Notes: generated from the sequence alone by a model not told the origin. A DNA stretch of 64,000 nt from Vibrio sp. JC009 (GCF_029016485.1 NZ_CP092106.1:992001-1056000); one strand, 5' to 3'; shown: positions 8,159-17,425, numbered from the stretch's first letter. A program made the numbers and translations.

Positions 8159-9553
8159 TTAACTAAAAAAACCATGCAAAAACCACCCGCCTTCCTTATC
8201 CCGAAATACCCAAACCCACCGCCCTCCCGGTGATACAGCAATAAAATAATCCCGGATGATTCCGCCACCATCCCACCACCCGGTGGAGAGCCTTTCCGGT
8301 CCTTGCATAATGGTGACTTTCTCCTGCAGTGGTTCGGGCTTTGGTAGCAGAAGGCTGGGGCGTAGCGGACGGCGATCCTGTGAGTTTTGCGATTCGTACA
8401 TGGGTTCACACAGCTGAGTCGCTTTTTCCGGACGGGGATCGTCGGTGAGGGCGATGCCTTTCACCGCTTCTTTGCCAAGTTTTGCCTGCAAAAGAGAAAT
8501 AAGCTCCAGAGCAGAGCGGTTGCCTGTCTGACCGTCAAAGAAATCTTTTCCGTCTGGCTGCAGTTGGTCCACCTGACTGGCCAGCAGGGTCATGCCGATA
8601 ACCGGTGCTTCAAGCTTTACCGACTCCAGTGCCAGCTGGCTTAGCTTATTCCATTTATCCGCCTGATAATCTCCGTTGGCCGAGTGAAAAATGATCTCCT
8701 GATCGGCTTTGTCTCTTAAATGAAGCCGGAGAGTAAGCTCATAAGCAACCTGCTCTCTGAGCTTTAGAAAAGACTCCAGCTGCACAAAAAGCTTATAAAG
8801 AGGCTTTTCAAGCCACTGGATATTTTCAATCTCATAAAGCAGCTCCAGATAACGTTTGAAGGTCTCCGGCGGGTAGTAGAAATCAACCGGATGCTTAAAG
8901 CGCCCGGTAAGTCGCCCGGTGTAATTGACCAGTTCGATATCGAAGCGTTTTGCTACTTCAGAGATATCGATAGTGAGCAGATCTTTTAAATGGCGGATAC
9001 CAACCCGGTTGAGTTTTTCAATCTGTTTACCCGGCAGCTCTGTAGCCTGAACAGGGTAGGTAAGCAGCTTTTGCTCCAGCCAGTTGCGGCTGTCTGAAAT
9101 GCAGTGCTCGCCGGCTTTTGCCAGCAAGCGCGCCGCCAGAGGAGAAAAAGCGGTTGAATAGTGGTAGTTAAGATTTAGCTCGTCCAGCTGTTTTTTTAAG
9201 CTGCGCCAGTAACTTTCCAGCCCGTCGTACAGAGTGAGCATATTGCTGACTTTCAGTAGCAAGCCATCCGGCGGGAAAAGAGAGATATCAGAAGTAACCA
9301 GATACAGCCAGTGTGCGATCTCTTTTAGTTTGCTCTCTTCTACACCGGCTTTATATGGATGAACCTGAAGGTTGTTACAGAGGGAAGCGGCGCTGCCAAG
9401 TCCCATTCCTGTTTTGATACCGGCTTTCTCAGCAATGTCATTTACCTGAATTATGGTGTGTTTATCCATAATACACAGGGGAACCTCCCGGATATCTGAA
9501 AACAGGGTATCCAGTTGCAGCCTTGGAAAATGAAGATAGAGCCAGAGGATCAT
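8159..9553 (-). CDS. imuB: ImuB, catalytically inactive Y-family polymerase homologue
   Basis: Mutasome scaffold linking ImuA, DnaE2 and, in studied homologues, the beta clamp. The true start is taken as the ATG at 9553, which overlaps the imuA stop as ATGA and gives 464 residues beginning MILWLYLHFPRLQLD. The longer frame upstream merely overlaps imuA. The fold is DinB/UmuC-like, but the N-terminal strand that carries the catalytic Asp in active Y polymerases (VDMDCFFA in DinB) reads LYLHFPRLQLD here, so the catalytic acids are missing, as is characteristic of ImuB. I could not identify a clamp-binding motif with confidence. SOS control comes from the LexA box upstream of imuA. Confidence 0.93.
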   Translation of the reverse strand: MILWLYLHFPRLQLDTLFSDIREVPLCIMDKHTIIQVNDIAEKAGIKTGMGLGSAASLCNNLQVHPYKAGVEESKLKEIAHWLYLVTSDISLFPPDGLLLKVSNMLTLYDGLESYWRSLKKQLDELNLNYHYSTAFSPLAARLLAKAGEHCISDSRNWLEQKLLTYPVQATELPGKQIEKLNRVGIRHLKDLLTIDISEVAKRFDIELVNYTGRLTGRFKHPVDFYYPPETFKRYLELLYEIENIQWLEKPLYKLFVQLESFLKLREQVAYELTLRLHLRDKADQEIIFHSANGDYQADKWNKLSQLALESVKLEAPVIGMTLLASQVDQLQPDGKDFFDGQTGNRSALELISLLQAKLGKEAVKGIALTDDPRPEKATQLCEPMYESQNSQDRRPLRPSLLLPKPEPLQEKVTIMQGPERLSTGWWDGGGIIRDYFIAVSPGGRWVWVFRDKEGGWFLHGFFS

Positions 9554-10233
9554 GCCATGTCCCTTTTTTGCTCCGGAAAAGAGGTTGTCCGGGGACGGTA
9601 GGCAGCTTTTGTCAACTGAGGCCATAGGGCAGACATATCAAGGGTAAAGGTTGAGCTTAGCCAGCCCCCTTTCCTTTTGTTTGCTGAGATCTCAAGCCCT
9701 TGTGCGGAAGGTTTTAGCTGCAGGCTCAGGGAGATAGGCAGGCTTATCTGCTCTTCCGGTTCTGTTCTGAAAAAGAAATGCAGACATTGGCCTGTCTCAC
9801 TGGCGACCTGCAGCCTGCGGGCCTGATGTACTTCCAGCGAAGGGTGCCATAAGGTGACGCTTCCGCATGTGCCGCTTTTCAGGCTCTGTTCTGCTGCCCA
9901 TAAGGCCTTTTGGTGGTTTTCTGGGTAAATCAGCAAGACTCTGCTTAGATCCAGTCCCTGATGAGCCAGGTATTCCGCGCACAGATAAGCCGGCGGGTTG
10001 ATAAATACGGTCAGTTTATCTTTCCCGTTCTCTTTTATATAAGGCGTCAGAAGGCGAAGCTCTCCGATACCAAGATCAGAAGTAATCTCTACCACACCAT
10101 GTTTTGGAAAGCCGCCATTAAGCTCTTGGTCCATCTGCCGGAATCCGGTCGTTTGGGTTTCAATAGCGGTTTTCTGCTCAGAGCCACGCCAGATAAGGCG
10201 CTTGTCCTGCAAAAGTTGAGTAACTGTATTCAT
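9550..10233 (-). CDS. imuA: ImuA, RecA-like mutasome accessory protein
   Basis: First gene of the imuA-imuB-dnaE2 cassette. The 227-residue protein has a RecA/SulA-like core. The region matching the P-loop (about residues 44-58, VVEITSDLGIGELRLL) lacks the Gly-Lys-Thr/Ser triad, so classical ATP binding is doubtful. In other bacteria ImuA is needed for damage-induced mutagenesis and interacts with RecA and ImuB. The start ATG at 10233 lies only 10 nt from a perfect LexA box whose inner end partly supplies the weak AGG ribosome site, so LexA would block initiation at or just downstream of the promoter. The stop overlaps the imuB start by four bases. Confidence 0.92.
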   Translation of the reverse strand: MNTVTQLLQDKRLIWRGSEQKTAIETQTTGFRQMDQELNGGFPKHGVVEITSDLGIGELRLLTPYIKENGKDKLTVFINPPAYLCAEYLAHQGLDLSRVLLIYPENHQKALWAAEQSLKSGTCGSVTLWHPSLEVHQARRLQVASETGQCLHFFFRTEPEEQISLPISLSLQLKPSAQGLEISANKRKGGWLSSTFTLDMSALWPQLTKAAYRPRTTSFPEQKRDMA

Positions 10234-10243
10234 AAAAATATAC

Positions 10244-10259
10244 CTGTATATATGTACAG
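10244..10259. promoter_or_regulatory. LexA (SOS) box upstream of imuA
   Basis: CTGTATATATGTACAG fits CTG-N10-CAG exactly and differs from the E. coli consensus CTGTATATATATACAG at one inner position. It is 10 nt upstream of imuA and should give tight SOS control of the whole mutasome operon. Confidence 0.93.
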
Positions 10260-10311
10260 TATATTTGATTGAGGAGGAGGATCAAGAAGGATCTGCAGAA
10301 AAGCTGATAGC

Positions 10312-11055
10312 TTATTTCTTTGGCTGTGCATCAATACACTGCCCATTGACCTCTTTACCTTCCGGAGCCATCAGGTAGAGGTAAAGCGGCATAATATCTA
10401 AAGGGGTTTTTAACAGGTTGCGGTCTTCTGCCGGGTAAGCGTTGGCGCGCATTTTGGTACGGGTTGCGCCGGGGTTGATGGCATTTACCCTGATTTTTGT
10501 ATCACTTAGTTCATCGGCCAGAACCTGCATCATCCCTTCGGTTGCAAATTTGGATATGGCATAGCTTCCCCAGAAAGCACGGCCCGAGTGACCAACCGTG
10601 GAGGAGGTGAAAACAATACGTGCGTCTTCTGATTTATGCAGTACAGGCAGCAGAGCCTGAGTCATCAGGAACTGGGCCTTAACATTTACCTGCATCACAT
10701 CATCAAAATCCTCTTCTTCAATCTGATCAAAAGGACAGACAACACCAAGCAGACCGGCATTATGTAAAACACCGTCAAGCTTGCCGAACTGTTGTTCAAT
10801 GGTATCGGCCATACCAAGGTAGTGCTCCTGTGTTGCACCCATCATATCCAGAGGAATAATAGCTGGCTGAGCATAACCTCTGGCCTCGATTTCATCATAA
10901 GTTCTTTCAAGCTTTTCAACGGTTCTGCCAAGTAAGATAACGGTGGCGCCATACTCGGCAAAGCTAAGGGCAGCTTGTTTTCCGATGCCGTCACCGGCTC
11001 CGGTGACTAAAATGACTTTGTTCTTAAGTGCTGATTTTGAAACTGAATAATCCAC
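10312..11055 (-). CDS. yciK: YciK-type short-chain dehydrogenase/reductase
   Basis: Classical SDR oxidoreductase with substrate unknown. The sequence shows the Rossmann motif VTGAGDGIGKQAA, the NAG motif (LHNAG), a catalytic Ser in FTSSTVG and the YAISK catalytic Tyr-Lys; similarity to E. coli YciK is high throughout. I place the start at the GTG at 11055 (247 residues, MDYSVSKSAL), not the ATG at 11073. The GTG has AGGA eight bases upstream and matches the length and M-x-Y start of YciK, whereas the ATG has no ribosome site. In E. coli yciK neighbours sohB and cysB; here sohB is also nearby. Confidence 0.9.
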   Translation of the reverse strand: MDYSVSKSALKNKVILVTGAGDGIGKQAALSFAEYGATVILLGRTVEKLERTYDEIEARGYAQPAIIPLDMMGATQEHYLGMADTIEQQFGKLDGVLHNAGLLGVVCPFDQIEEEDFDDVMQVNVKAQFLMTQALLPVLHKSEDARIVFTSSTVGHSGRAFWGSYAISKFATEGMMQVLADELSDTKIRVNAINPGATRTKMRANAYPAEDRNLLKTPLDIMPLYLYLMAPEGKEVNGQCIDAQPKK

Positions 11056-11208
11056 TTTCGTATTCCTGCTCACATATTTAATCGCTGTTAATGCCTATAT
11101 TGGCAGTAGTTTGATTTAGTTCAAGAACACAATACATAAAATCAGCGAACCCGGCAGATCAGATAAAAATCTTTGTCGGTCAGTCCACTATTTTGTTATA
11201 AATATATC

Positions 11209-11220
11209 TGGCATATGCCA
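11209..11220. promoter_or_regulatory. 12-bp palindrome, possible operator
   Basis: TGGCATATGCCA is a perfect palindrome in the 301-bp divergent gap between yciK and the disulfide reductase gene. Nearby TGGCAG (11111-11116) and TGGCGA partial half-sites suggest a dimeric regulator. No regulator gene is adjacent. Confidence 0.35.
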
Positions 11221-11356
11221 ATAATTATCCAGATTGGCGAAAACATATCTTTCACATAAAAAGACTGAAAAGTCATTACGCAAGTCGTATATTAGTATTT
11301 ATTGATATATATGTTGAAAAATTAACTCAAAAGCGAAGAGCTTAGGGATCAGAAAT

Positions 11357-13051
11357 ATGAAAAGAATTGTTGTCATTGGCGGCTCAGCCGCTGGTCCGAA
11401 GACTGCAGCAAAGGCTAGAAGGCTAGATGAAAATGCAGAGATCATTCTGTTACAGAAAGATAAAGATCTTTCCATGGCGTCGTGCGGTTATCCGTATTAT
11501 GTCGGCGGTGTATTTGATGACAGAAATGATTTGATTAGTACTCCGGCTGGCGTAGTTCGTGACCCTAAATTCTTCCTGAATGCAAAAGGCATTGACGCCA
11601 GAACAGAAATGGAAGTGATTTCTGTTGATGCGAAAGAGCAGAAAGTGGATGTAAAAGATCTGAAGACGGGTGAAGTTGAGAGCATCGAATACGACAAACT
11701 GATGATGTGTACCGGTGCAAGACCATTTGTGCCGCCTATTCCGGGTACCGATCTTAAGGGAATCACAACCCTTCAGTCGATGAAAGATGCTGATTATCTG
11801 CGCAAAATCCGTGACGACAAAGAAATTAAAAAAGCCGTTGTTATCGGTGGTGGCCTGATCGGTATTGAAACCTGTGAAGCTCTGCAGCTTGCCGGTATTG
11901 AGATCACGGTTGTTGAACTGGCACCTCAGCTACTGAACTTCCTGGACTGGAAGATGGCTAAGCTGGTTGAAAACCACGTTAAGGCGAAAGGCGCTAACGT
12001 GATGACAGACAATGGTGTTGCGGCATTCCTTGGTGAAGAGGGCAAACTGACCGGAGTTAAGCTGGCAAATGGCACTGAGCTGCCGTGTGAACTGGCTGTT
12101 GTCGCTATCGGTGTTCGCCCGAACTCAGAACTGGCAAAAGAAGCGGGTCTTGAGATCGGTGAGACCGGCGGTATTGTGGTTGATGAGTTTATGCAGACTT
12201 CCGATCCAAACATCTACGCTGCGGGTGACTGTGTTGAGTCGGTAAGCATGATTACCGGCAAGAAAGTTCATGCGCCAATGGGAGACCTGGCAAACCTTCA
12301 GGGACGTGTTGCCGGTGAAAATATCATTATGGGCAATAGCGTTACTTTCCCTGGTGTATTGCAGACTGGTATCTGTAAGGTGTTTGATTTCTCAGCAGGT
12401 TCTACCGGCCTTTCTGAAGAAGCTGCACTGAAGCAGGGATATGAGATTGAAACTGTCGTTAATGCCAGCCCGGATAAGCCTGGATTTATGGGCGCGAACC
12501 TTCTGGTAAGCAAAATGGTTGTTGATAAGAAAACCCAGAAAGTACTGGGCTATCAGTCGGTAGGTCCTGGTGATGTCAGCAAGCAGATTGCAACGGCAAC
12601 TATGGCTCTGAATGCAGGTTTCACCGTTGAAAACCTGATTAATCTGGATATGCCTTATGCGCCACCTTTCTCACTGGCTATTGACCACTTTATTGCCACT
12701 GCTCACCTGATGCAGAACAAGCTGAAAGGCCGTCTGAAGGGCATTTCGGTTCGTGAGGTTAAAGCGAAACTGGATGATCCTAATGCTGAGAAGCCGTTCT
12801 TCCTTGATGCTCGTGGCCCGGATGAGTTTGAAATGATGCGCCTTGGTATCGGCGAGACTCTAATCCCGCTTGGTGCTTTAAGAAAACGCCTGGATGAACT
12901 GCCGCAAGATAAAGACAGAGAGATTATCTGTTTCTGTAAGATTTCGCTGCGCGGTTATGAGGCTTCACTTGTCCTTCAGGCCAATGGCTGGAAGAACGTT
13001 AAAGTGATGGAAGGCGGTATCATGGCCTGGCCTTATCCAAGAGAGAAGTAA
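11357..13051 (+). CDS. CoA-disulfide/persulfide reductase with C-terminal rhodanese domain
   Basis: FAD- and NAD(P)H-dependent pyridine-nucleotide disulfide oxidoreductase fused to a rhodanese, 564 residues. Residues ~1-445 hold the FAD motif (VVIGGSAAGPKTA), redox C43 in SMASCGYPYYVGG, the NAD motif (VVIGGGLIGIE) and the second FAD motif (IYAAGDCVE). Residues ~465-564 are a rhodanese with C527 in CKISLRGYEA. This architecture matches Shewanella Npsr-type persulfide/polysulfide reductases and Bacillus CoADR-Rhd, which handle CoA-disulfide and sulfane sulfur. It is a single gene with its own promoter region and an intrinsic terminator at 13076-13111. The physiological substrate is inferred. 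Confidence 0.88.
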   Translation: MKRIVVIGGSAAGPKTAAKARRLDENAEIILLQKDKDLSMASCGYPYYVGGVFDDRNDLISTPAGVVRDPKFFLNAKGIDARTEMEVISVDAKEQKVDVKDLKTGEVESIEYDKLMMCTGARPFVPPIPGTDLKGITTLQSMKDADYLRKIRDDKEIKKAVVIGGGLIGIETCEALQLAGIEITVVELAPQLLNFLDWKMAKLVENHVKAKGANVMTDNGVAAFLGEEGKLTGVKLANGTELPCELAVVAIGVRPNSELAKEAGLEIGETGGIVVDEFMQTSDPNIYAAGDCVESVSMITGKKVHAPMGDLANLQGRVAGENIIMGNSVTFPGVLQTGICKVFDFSAGSTGLSEEAALKQGYEIETVVNASPDKPGFMGANLLVSKMVVDKKTQKVLGYQSVGPGDVSKQIATATMALNAGFTVENLINLDMPYAPPFSLAIDHFIATAHLMQNKLKGRLKGISVREVKAKLDDPNAEKPFFLDARGPDEFEMMRLGIGETLIPLGALRKRLDELPQDKDREIICFCKISLRGYEASLVLQANGWKNVKVMEGGIMAWPYPREK

Positions 13052-13075
13052 CGCTACTTCTTAGAAACGTATAGA

Positions 13076-13111
13076 AAATGAGCTTCTGACCGTGTCAGGG
13101 CTCATTTTTTT
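13076..13111 (+). terminator. Intrinsic terminator after the disulfide reductase gene
   Basis: AATGAGC pairs with GCTCATT around an inner CTGAC/GTCAG stem and is followed by seven Ts. Confidence 0.85.
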
Positions 13112-13212
13112 ATTTCTGGAAACCAAAGGTTCTGTGCATGGGTTTTAATCTTGGTTATTATGGCGAACTTATGACGGCTTTATGACAAGCCCAAAGTATT
13201 GAGGATATTAGA

Positions 13213-14274
13213 TTGGAATTTCTGTTGGAGTACGGTCTGTTTTTGGCCAAAGTTGCCACGTTTGTAATAGCAATTATCGCTGTTCTTGTGGTTGCCAAAT
13301 TAGTAAACGGTAAAACTGGCGGTTCAAAAGGTGAGTTGGAAATTACCAACCTGACCGAGCAGCATAAAAACACTATTGAGGTGATGGAGCATCATCTTCA
13401 TGACGGCACCTTTATCAAAGAGCGCGATAAAGTTGAAAGAAAAGCGGATAAAGAAAAAGCGAAGACCAGAAACAAAGAAGTGAAAAAGGCGGCAAAGGAA
13501 GGGCATCTGGAAACAACCCGCGAGCCTCATCTGTTTGTGCTGGACTTTAACGGCAGTATCGATGCTAAAGAAGTGGCTTCTCTGCGAGAAGAAGTAACTG
13601 CGATTCTCGCTGTTGCCAGAGAAGGCGATGAAGTTCTGCTGCGCCTTGAGTCAGGCGGTGGTATGGTACACGGCTATGGTCTGGCATCGTCACAGCTGGA
13701 CAGAATTAAAGCGGCAAGCCTGCCTCTGACTATCTCAGTGGACAAAGTAGCAGCAAGTGGCGGCTATATGATGGCCTGTATCGCTGACAAGATTGTTTCA
13801 GCGCCGTTTGCCATTGTTGGCTCTATTGGCGTAATCGCCCAGCTACCAAACTTCAACAAGCTGCTGAAAAGGCATGATATCGAGTTTGAACAGCTAACAG
13901 CCGGTGAATACAAACGAACTCTGACCATGTTTGGTGAAAACACGGACAAAGCCCGTGACAAGTTCAAAGAAGAACTGGAAGAGACCCACGTGCTGTTTAA
14001 AGACTTTATCCGTGAACGCAGACCAGAGTTGGATCTGGAAAAAGTCGCAACAGGTGAACACTGGTTCGGCACCAAAGCCCATGAGCTGGGACTGGTGGAT
14101 GAAATCAGCACTTCAGACGACTTGGTTGTAGAAGCCTGCAAAGATAAAACCGTACTTTCTATCCGCTATGTGCAGAAGAAGAAAATGGCAGACCGTTTAG
14201 CGAAGATTGGCGGGGATGCGGCGGATAATCTTCTTATGAAGTGGTTGCAAAGGGGGCAGAGGCCTATTGTTTAA
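13213..14274 (+). CDS. sohB: Inner-membrane peptidase SohB (S49 family)
   Basis: Signal-peptide-peptidase-like serine protease of the SppA/SohB family, anchored by one N-terminal membrane segment (~residues 10-30). A charged linker (~65-100, many Lys/Glu) precedes the protease domain. The Ser-Lys dyad is visible as S182 in VAASGGYMM and K234 in GEYKRTLT. The start is a TTG with GAGG eight bases upstream, and MEFLLEYGLFLAK matches the start of E. coli SohB; no in-frame ATG fits. Length 353 is close to the E. coli protein. Multicopy sohB suppresses htrA loss in E. coli; the natural substrate is not established. Confidence 0.92.
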   Translation: MEFLLEYGLFLAKVATFVIAIIAVLVVAKLVNGKTGGSKGELEITNLTEQHKNTIEVMEHHLHDGTFIKERDKVERKADKEKAKTRNKEVKKAAKEGHLETTREPHLFVLDFNGSIDAKEVASLREEVTAILAVAREGDEVLLRLESGGGMVHGYGLASSQLDRIKAASLPLTISVDKVAASGGYMMACIADKIVSAPFAIVGSIGVIAQLPNFNKLLKRHDIEFEQLTAGEYKRTLTMFGENTDKARDKFKEELEETHVLFKDFIRERRPELDLEKVATGEHWFGTKAHELGLVDEISTSDDLVVEACKDKTVLSIRYVQKKKMADRLAKIGGDAADNLLMKWLQRGQRPIV

Positions 14275-14278
14275 AGAA

Positions 14279-14452
14279 GGCCCTGGGCCCTGGGAACGGA
14301 CTTCGTCCTACAGGTCCTGGGTAACCGGGTGATAAATTTTATTTCTGAAACTAAAAGTTATATTTTTCAGTTGTTTGTTGTTATTTTGGAATGAAATGAA
14401 ACAACTTCCGCTCCTCTTCCCAGGGCCCAGGGCCTAGAAACCCAGGGCCCTA
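14279..14452. repeat. GGCCCTGGG inverted-pair repeat, locus B (sohB-cmk)
   Basis: The left arm at 14279-14326 begins five bases after the sohB stop and contains the tip GGACTTCGTCC between GGCCCTGGG-type words. The right arm at 14417-14452 carries the inverse words. About 90 bp of A/T-rich DNA lie between. The remaining DNA to cmk (14453-14573) contains a TATAAT at 14490-14495 and a second TATAAT near 14516, possible cmk promoter elements. Confidence 0.8.
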
Positions 14453-14573
14453 ATTAATTTTCCCTCGCCCTTCCCCCCGTTTCCCCCTATAATATGCCGC
14501 CGATAAAAGCAGCCCTATAATTAACCTTGTCTATTAATTGGACTGCTACAAACTAAAATCTGTGGAGAAACAA

Positions 14574-15254
14574 ATGTCCTCAAATACTCCGGTTGTGACC
14601 GTAGATGGACCGAGTGGTGCCGGTAAAGGCACTTTATGCATGCTGTTGGCAGAAAAATTAGGCTTTCATTTACTTGATTCCGGTGCTATCTACCGGGTGC
14701 TTGCACTGGCTGCAATTCACCATGGTGTAGACACAGAGTCTGAAGATGCACTTGTGCCTCTTGCGACTCATCTGGATGTTCAGTTTATCGCAGAGGGTGA
14801 TCTGGTTAAGGTTATTCTTGAAGGCGAGGATGTATCCGGTGAACTTCGCAAAGAAGAAACGGGCAATGCGGCCTCAAAAGTAGCTGCGCTTCCTCGTGTA
14901 AGAGAAGCTTTGCTGCGCCGTCAGCGTGCTTTTGCAACTGAGCCGGGTCTTGTTGCCGATGGCCGCGACATGGGAACAGTGGTATTTCCACAGGCAGAAG
15001 CTAAAATTTTCTTAGATGCAAGTGCGCAGGAGCGAGCAAATAGACGCCTTAAGCAGTTGCAAGACAAGGGGTTAAGTGTTAAATTTGACCACCTTTTACG
15101 CGAGATCCAAGAGCGTGATGACCGCGACCGCAACCGTGCGGTGGCTCCGTTACGTCCTGCGGATGACGCGTTAGTGCTTGATTCTACATCACTTTCTATT
15201 GAAGAAGTGGTAGCAAAAGCACTGGAATATATCGAATCTAAATTGTCTCAGTAA
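14574..15254 (+). CDS. cmk: Cytidylate kinase
   Basis: Phosphorylates CMP and dCMP in pyrimidine salvage and de novo nucleotide supply. The 226-residue protein has the P-loop GPSGAGKG at the N terminus, DSGAIYR and the [11 protein letters not shown] motif of bacterial CMP kinases, and the lid region RDDRDRNR. The ATG at 14574 is chosen because GGAG sits six bases upstream and the protein then begins just before the P-loop strand; a longer frame would add 12 residues without a ribosome site. It is directly upstream of rpsA, the classic cmk-rpsA pairing. Confidence 0.96.
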   Translation: MSSNTPVVTVDGPSGAGKGTLCMLLAEKLGFHLLDSGAIYRVLALAAIHHGVDTESEDALVPLATHLDVQFIAEGDLVKVILEGEDVSGELRKEETGNAASKVAALPRVREALLRRQRAFATEPGLVADGRDMGTVVFPQAEAKIFLDASAQERANRRLKQLQDKGLSVKFDHLLREIQERDDRDRNRAVAPLRPADDALVLDSTSLSIEEVVAKALEYIESKLSQ

Positions 15255-15353
15255 GAGGCAATAGGAGGTCGGTCGCATGGAAGAAGACTGGCTAATTTAT
15301 CAACCCCACGAGGTAGGAAACCCGTGGAAGTTTAATTATTGAAGATTAAATTA
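15255..15353 (+). promoter_or_regulatory. rpsA leader with GGA-loop hairpin (S1 autoregulatory region)
   Basis: CCACG at 15306-15310 pairs with CGTGG at 15323-15327, extended by GG/CC, exposing a UAGGAAA loop at 15314-15320. Apical GGA loops replacing a Shine-Dalgarno are the known mark of gammaproteobacterial rpsA initiation regions and their control by S1. A second GGA-rich segment, AGGAGG, is at 15263-15268. No strong Shine-Dalgarno precedes the rpsA ATG at 15354, which fits this model. Confidence 0.65.
15277..15342 (+). other. Possible 21-codon upstream ORF in the rpsA leader
   Basis: ATG at 15277 follows a textbook AGGAGG with eight bases of spacing and runs 21 codons to TGA at 15340-15342, 11 bases before the rpsA start. 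It begins MEEDWLIYQPHEVG and covers the GGA-loop hairpin. It could be a translated leader peptide or a chance product of GGA motifs that look like ribosome sites. No homologue is known to me. Confidence 0.3.
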
Positions 15354-17024
15354 ATGACTGAATCTTTCGCTCAACTCTTTGAAGAGTCTCTAAACGAACT
15401 AGAATTCCGCCCTGGCAACATTGTTAAGGGTACTGTAGTAGCAATCGAGAACGGTTTCGTTCTTGTTGATGCTGGCCTTAAGTCTGAGTCTGCAATCCCT
15501 GCAGAGCAGTTCAAGAACGCAGCTGGCGAACTTGAAGTAGAAGTTGGTTCTGAAATCGACGTTGCTCTTGACGCTGTAGAAGACGGCTTTGGTGAAACTC
15601 AGCTTTCTCGTGAGAAAGCGAAGCGCCACGAAGCTTGGATTGTTCTTGAGAAAGCATATGAAGAAGCTGAAACTGTTGTTGGTATCATCAACGGTAAAGT
15701 TAAAGGTGGTTTCACTGTAGAACTTAACGGCATCCGTGCGTTCCTACCTGGTTCACTAGTAGACGTTCGTCCAATCCGTGACACTGCTCACCTGGAAAAC
15801 AAAGAGCTAGAGTTCAAAGTAATCAAGCTAGACCAGAAGCGTAACAACGTAGTTGTTTCTCGTCGTGCTGTTATCGAATCTGAAAACAGCGTTGAGCGTG
15901 ACGAACTTCTTGAAACTCTACAAGAAGGCAGCGAAGTTAAAGGTATCGTTAAGAACCTTACTGACTACGGTGCATTCGTTGATCTTGGCGGCGTTGACGG
16001 CCTTCTACACATCACTGATATGGCTTGGAAGCGTGTTAAGCACCCATCTGAGATCGTTAACGTTGGTGACGAGATCCTTGTTAAAGTTCTTAAGTTCGAC
16101 CGTGAGCGTACTCGCGTATCACTAGGTCTTAAGCAGCTAGGTGAAGATCCATGGGTAGCAATCGCTAAGCGTTACCCAGAAGGTCACAAGCTAACTGGTC
16201 GCGTTACAAACCTAACTGACTACGGTTGCTTCGTTGAAATCGAAGAAGGCGTTGAAGGTCTTGTACACGTTTCTGAAATGGACTGGACTAACAAGAACAT
16301 CCACCCATCTAAAGTTGTTAACGTTGGCGACGAAGCTGAAGTTATGGTTCTTGAGATCGACGAAGAACGTCGTCGTATTTCTCTTGGTCTTAAGCAGTGT
16401 AAAGCTAACCCATGGCAGTCTTTCGCTGAAGCTCAGGCTAAAGGCGACAAAGTTACTGGTAAGATCAAGTCTATCACTGACTTCGGTATCTTCATCGGTC
16501 TTGAAGGCGGCATCGATGGTCTTGTACACCTGTCTGACATCTCTTGGAACGTTCCAGGTGAAGAAGCAGTACGTGAGTACAAGAAAGGCGACGAAATCTC
16601 AGCTGTTGTTCTTGCAGTAGACGCAGAGCGTGAGCGTATTTCTCTTGGCGTTAAGCAAATGGAAAACGACCCGTTCAACGCATTTGTTGCTGATAACAAG
16701 AAAGGTGTTCTAGTTAACGGTACTGTAACTGCAGTTGACGCAAAAGGTGCTACAATTGAAATTGTAGAGGGCGTTGAAGGTTACATCCGTGTATCTGAAG
16801 TATCACGTGACCGTGTTGAAGATGCATCTCTAATCCTAAGCGCTGGTGACAGTGTTGAAGCGAAGTTCACAGGTGTTGACCGTAAGAACCGCGTAATCAA
16901 CCTATCTATCAAAGCTAAGGATGAAGCTGAAGAGCAAGAAGCAATGGCTTCACTGAACAAGCAAGATGAAGGCGCGTTCGGTAATGCTATGGCTGATGCA
17001 TTCAAGGCTGCTAAAGGCGAATAA
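15354..17024 (+). CDS. rpsA: 30S ribosomal protein S1
   Basis: mRNA-binding ribosomal protein needed for initiation on structured or weak-SD messages. The 556-residue product starts [13 protein letters not shown], as in E. coli, so the ATG at 15354 is used although a TTG lies 15 bases upstream in frame. Six S1 repeats can be followed; repeats 3-6 end in recognisable signatures such as [22 protein letters not shown] and [11 protein letters not shown]. Codon use is strongly biased, as expected for a highly expressed gene. Translation is probably autoregulated through the leader. An intrinsic terminator follows at 17034-17063. Confidence 0.98.
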   Translation: MTESFAQLFEESLNELEFRPGNIVKGTVVAIENGFVLVDAGLKSESAIPAEQFKNAAGELEVEVGSEIDVALDAVEDGFGETQLSREKAKRHEAWIVLEKAYEEAETVVGIINGKVKGGFTVELNGIRAFLPGSLVDVRPIRDTAHLENKELEFKVIKLDQKRNNVVVSRRAVIESENSVERDELLETLQEGSEVKGIVKNLTDYGAFVDLGGVDGLLHITDMAWKRVKHPSEIVNVGDEILVKVLKFDRERTRVSLGLKQLGEDPWVAIAKRYPEGHKLTGRVTNLTDYGCFVEIEEGVEGLVHVSEMDWTNKNIHPSKVVNVGDEAEVMVLEIDEERRRISLGLKQCKANPWQSFAEAQAKGDKVTGKIKSITDFGIFIGLEGGIDGLVHLSDISWNVPGEEAVREYKKGDEISAVVLAVDAERERISLGVKQMENDPFNAFVADNKKGVLVNGTVTAVDAKGATIEIVEGVEGYIRVSEVSRDRVEDASLILSAGDSVEAKFTGVDRKNRVINLSIKAKDEAEEQEAMASLNKQDEGAFGNAMADAFKAAKGE

Positions 17025-17033
17025 TCGTACTGA

Positions 17034-17063
17034 GGGAGCCTGACATGTGACGGCTCCCTTTTT
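17034..17063 (+). terminator. Intrinsic terminator after rpsA
   Basis: GGGAGCC pairs with GGCTCCC across an 11-nt loop, followed by TTTTT. Confidence 0.9.
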
Positions 17064-17119
17064 CGATAATAACCTTATGGATACCCAAGCTTTTGGATAA
17101 CATAGTAATGAGGGGAAAT

Positions 17120-17404
17120 ATGACTAAGTCTGAACTTATTGAAAGACTCTGTGCTGAGCAAACTCACCTTTCTGCTAAAGAAGTTGAAGATGCAGTTAAG
17201 GATATTTTGGAGCATATGGCTTCTACCTTAGAAAGTGGCGACAGAATTGAAATTCGTGGTTTTGGTAGCTTCTCATTGCACTTCCGTGAGCCTCGTGTGG
17301 GACGCAATCCTAAGACGGGGGAAAAGGTTGAACTTGATGGTAAATATGTACCTCATTTCAAACCTGGTAAAGAGCTTCGTGAACGCGTAGATATTTACAG
17401 TTAA
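17120..17404 (+). CDS. ihfB: Integration host factor beta subunit
   Basis: DNA-bending nucleoid protein acting as a heterodimer with IhfA in recombination, replication and transcription. The 94-residue product begins [10 protein letters not shown], as in E. coli; GAGGGG just upstream supports the ATG at 17120 over an earlier in-frame TTG. The HU/IHF signature [18 protein letters not shown], with the intercalating Pro in the beta arm, is present. It lies between two intrinsic terminators after rpsA, so it has its own promoter in the short gap. Confidence 0.97.
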   Translation: MTKSELIERLCAEQTHLSAKEVEDAVKDILEHMASTLESGDRIEIRGFGSFSLHFREPRVGRNPKTGEKVELDGKYVPHFKPGKELRERVDIYS

Positions 17405-17425
17405 TACTCACCTGTAAGGGTATAG

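Noticed and set aside
9554..9625. Longer N terminus for ImuB beginning at 9625.
   Set aside because: It lies inside imuA, has no family similarity, and the ATGA overlap at 9553 gives the expected start.
14279..14452. Ordinary intrinsic terminator.
   Set aside because: No T tract follows the hairpins, and the pairs also occur within an operon and away from convergent ends.
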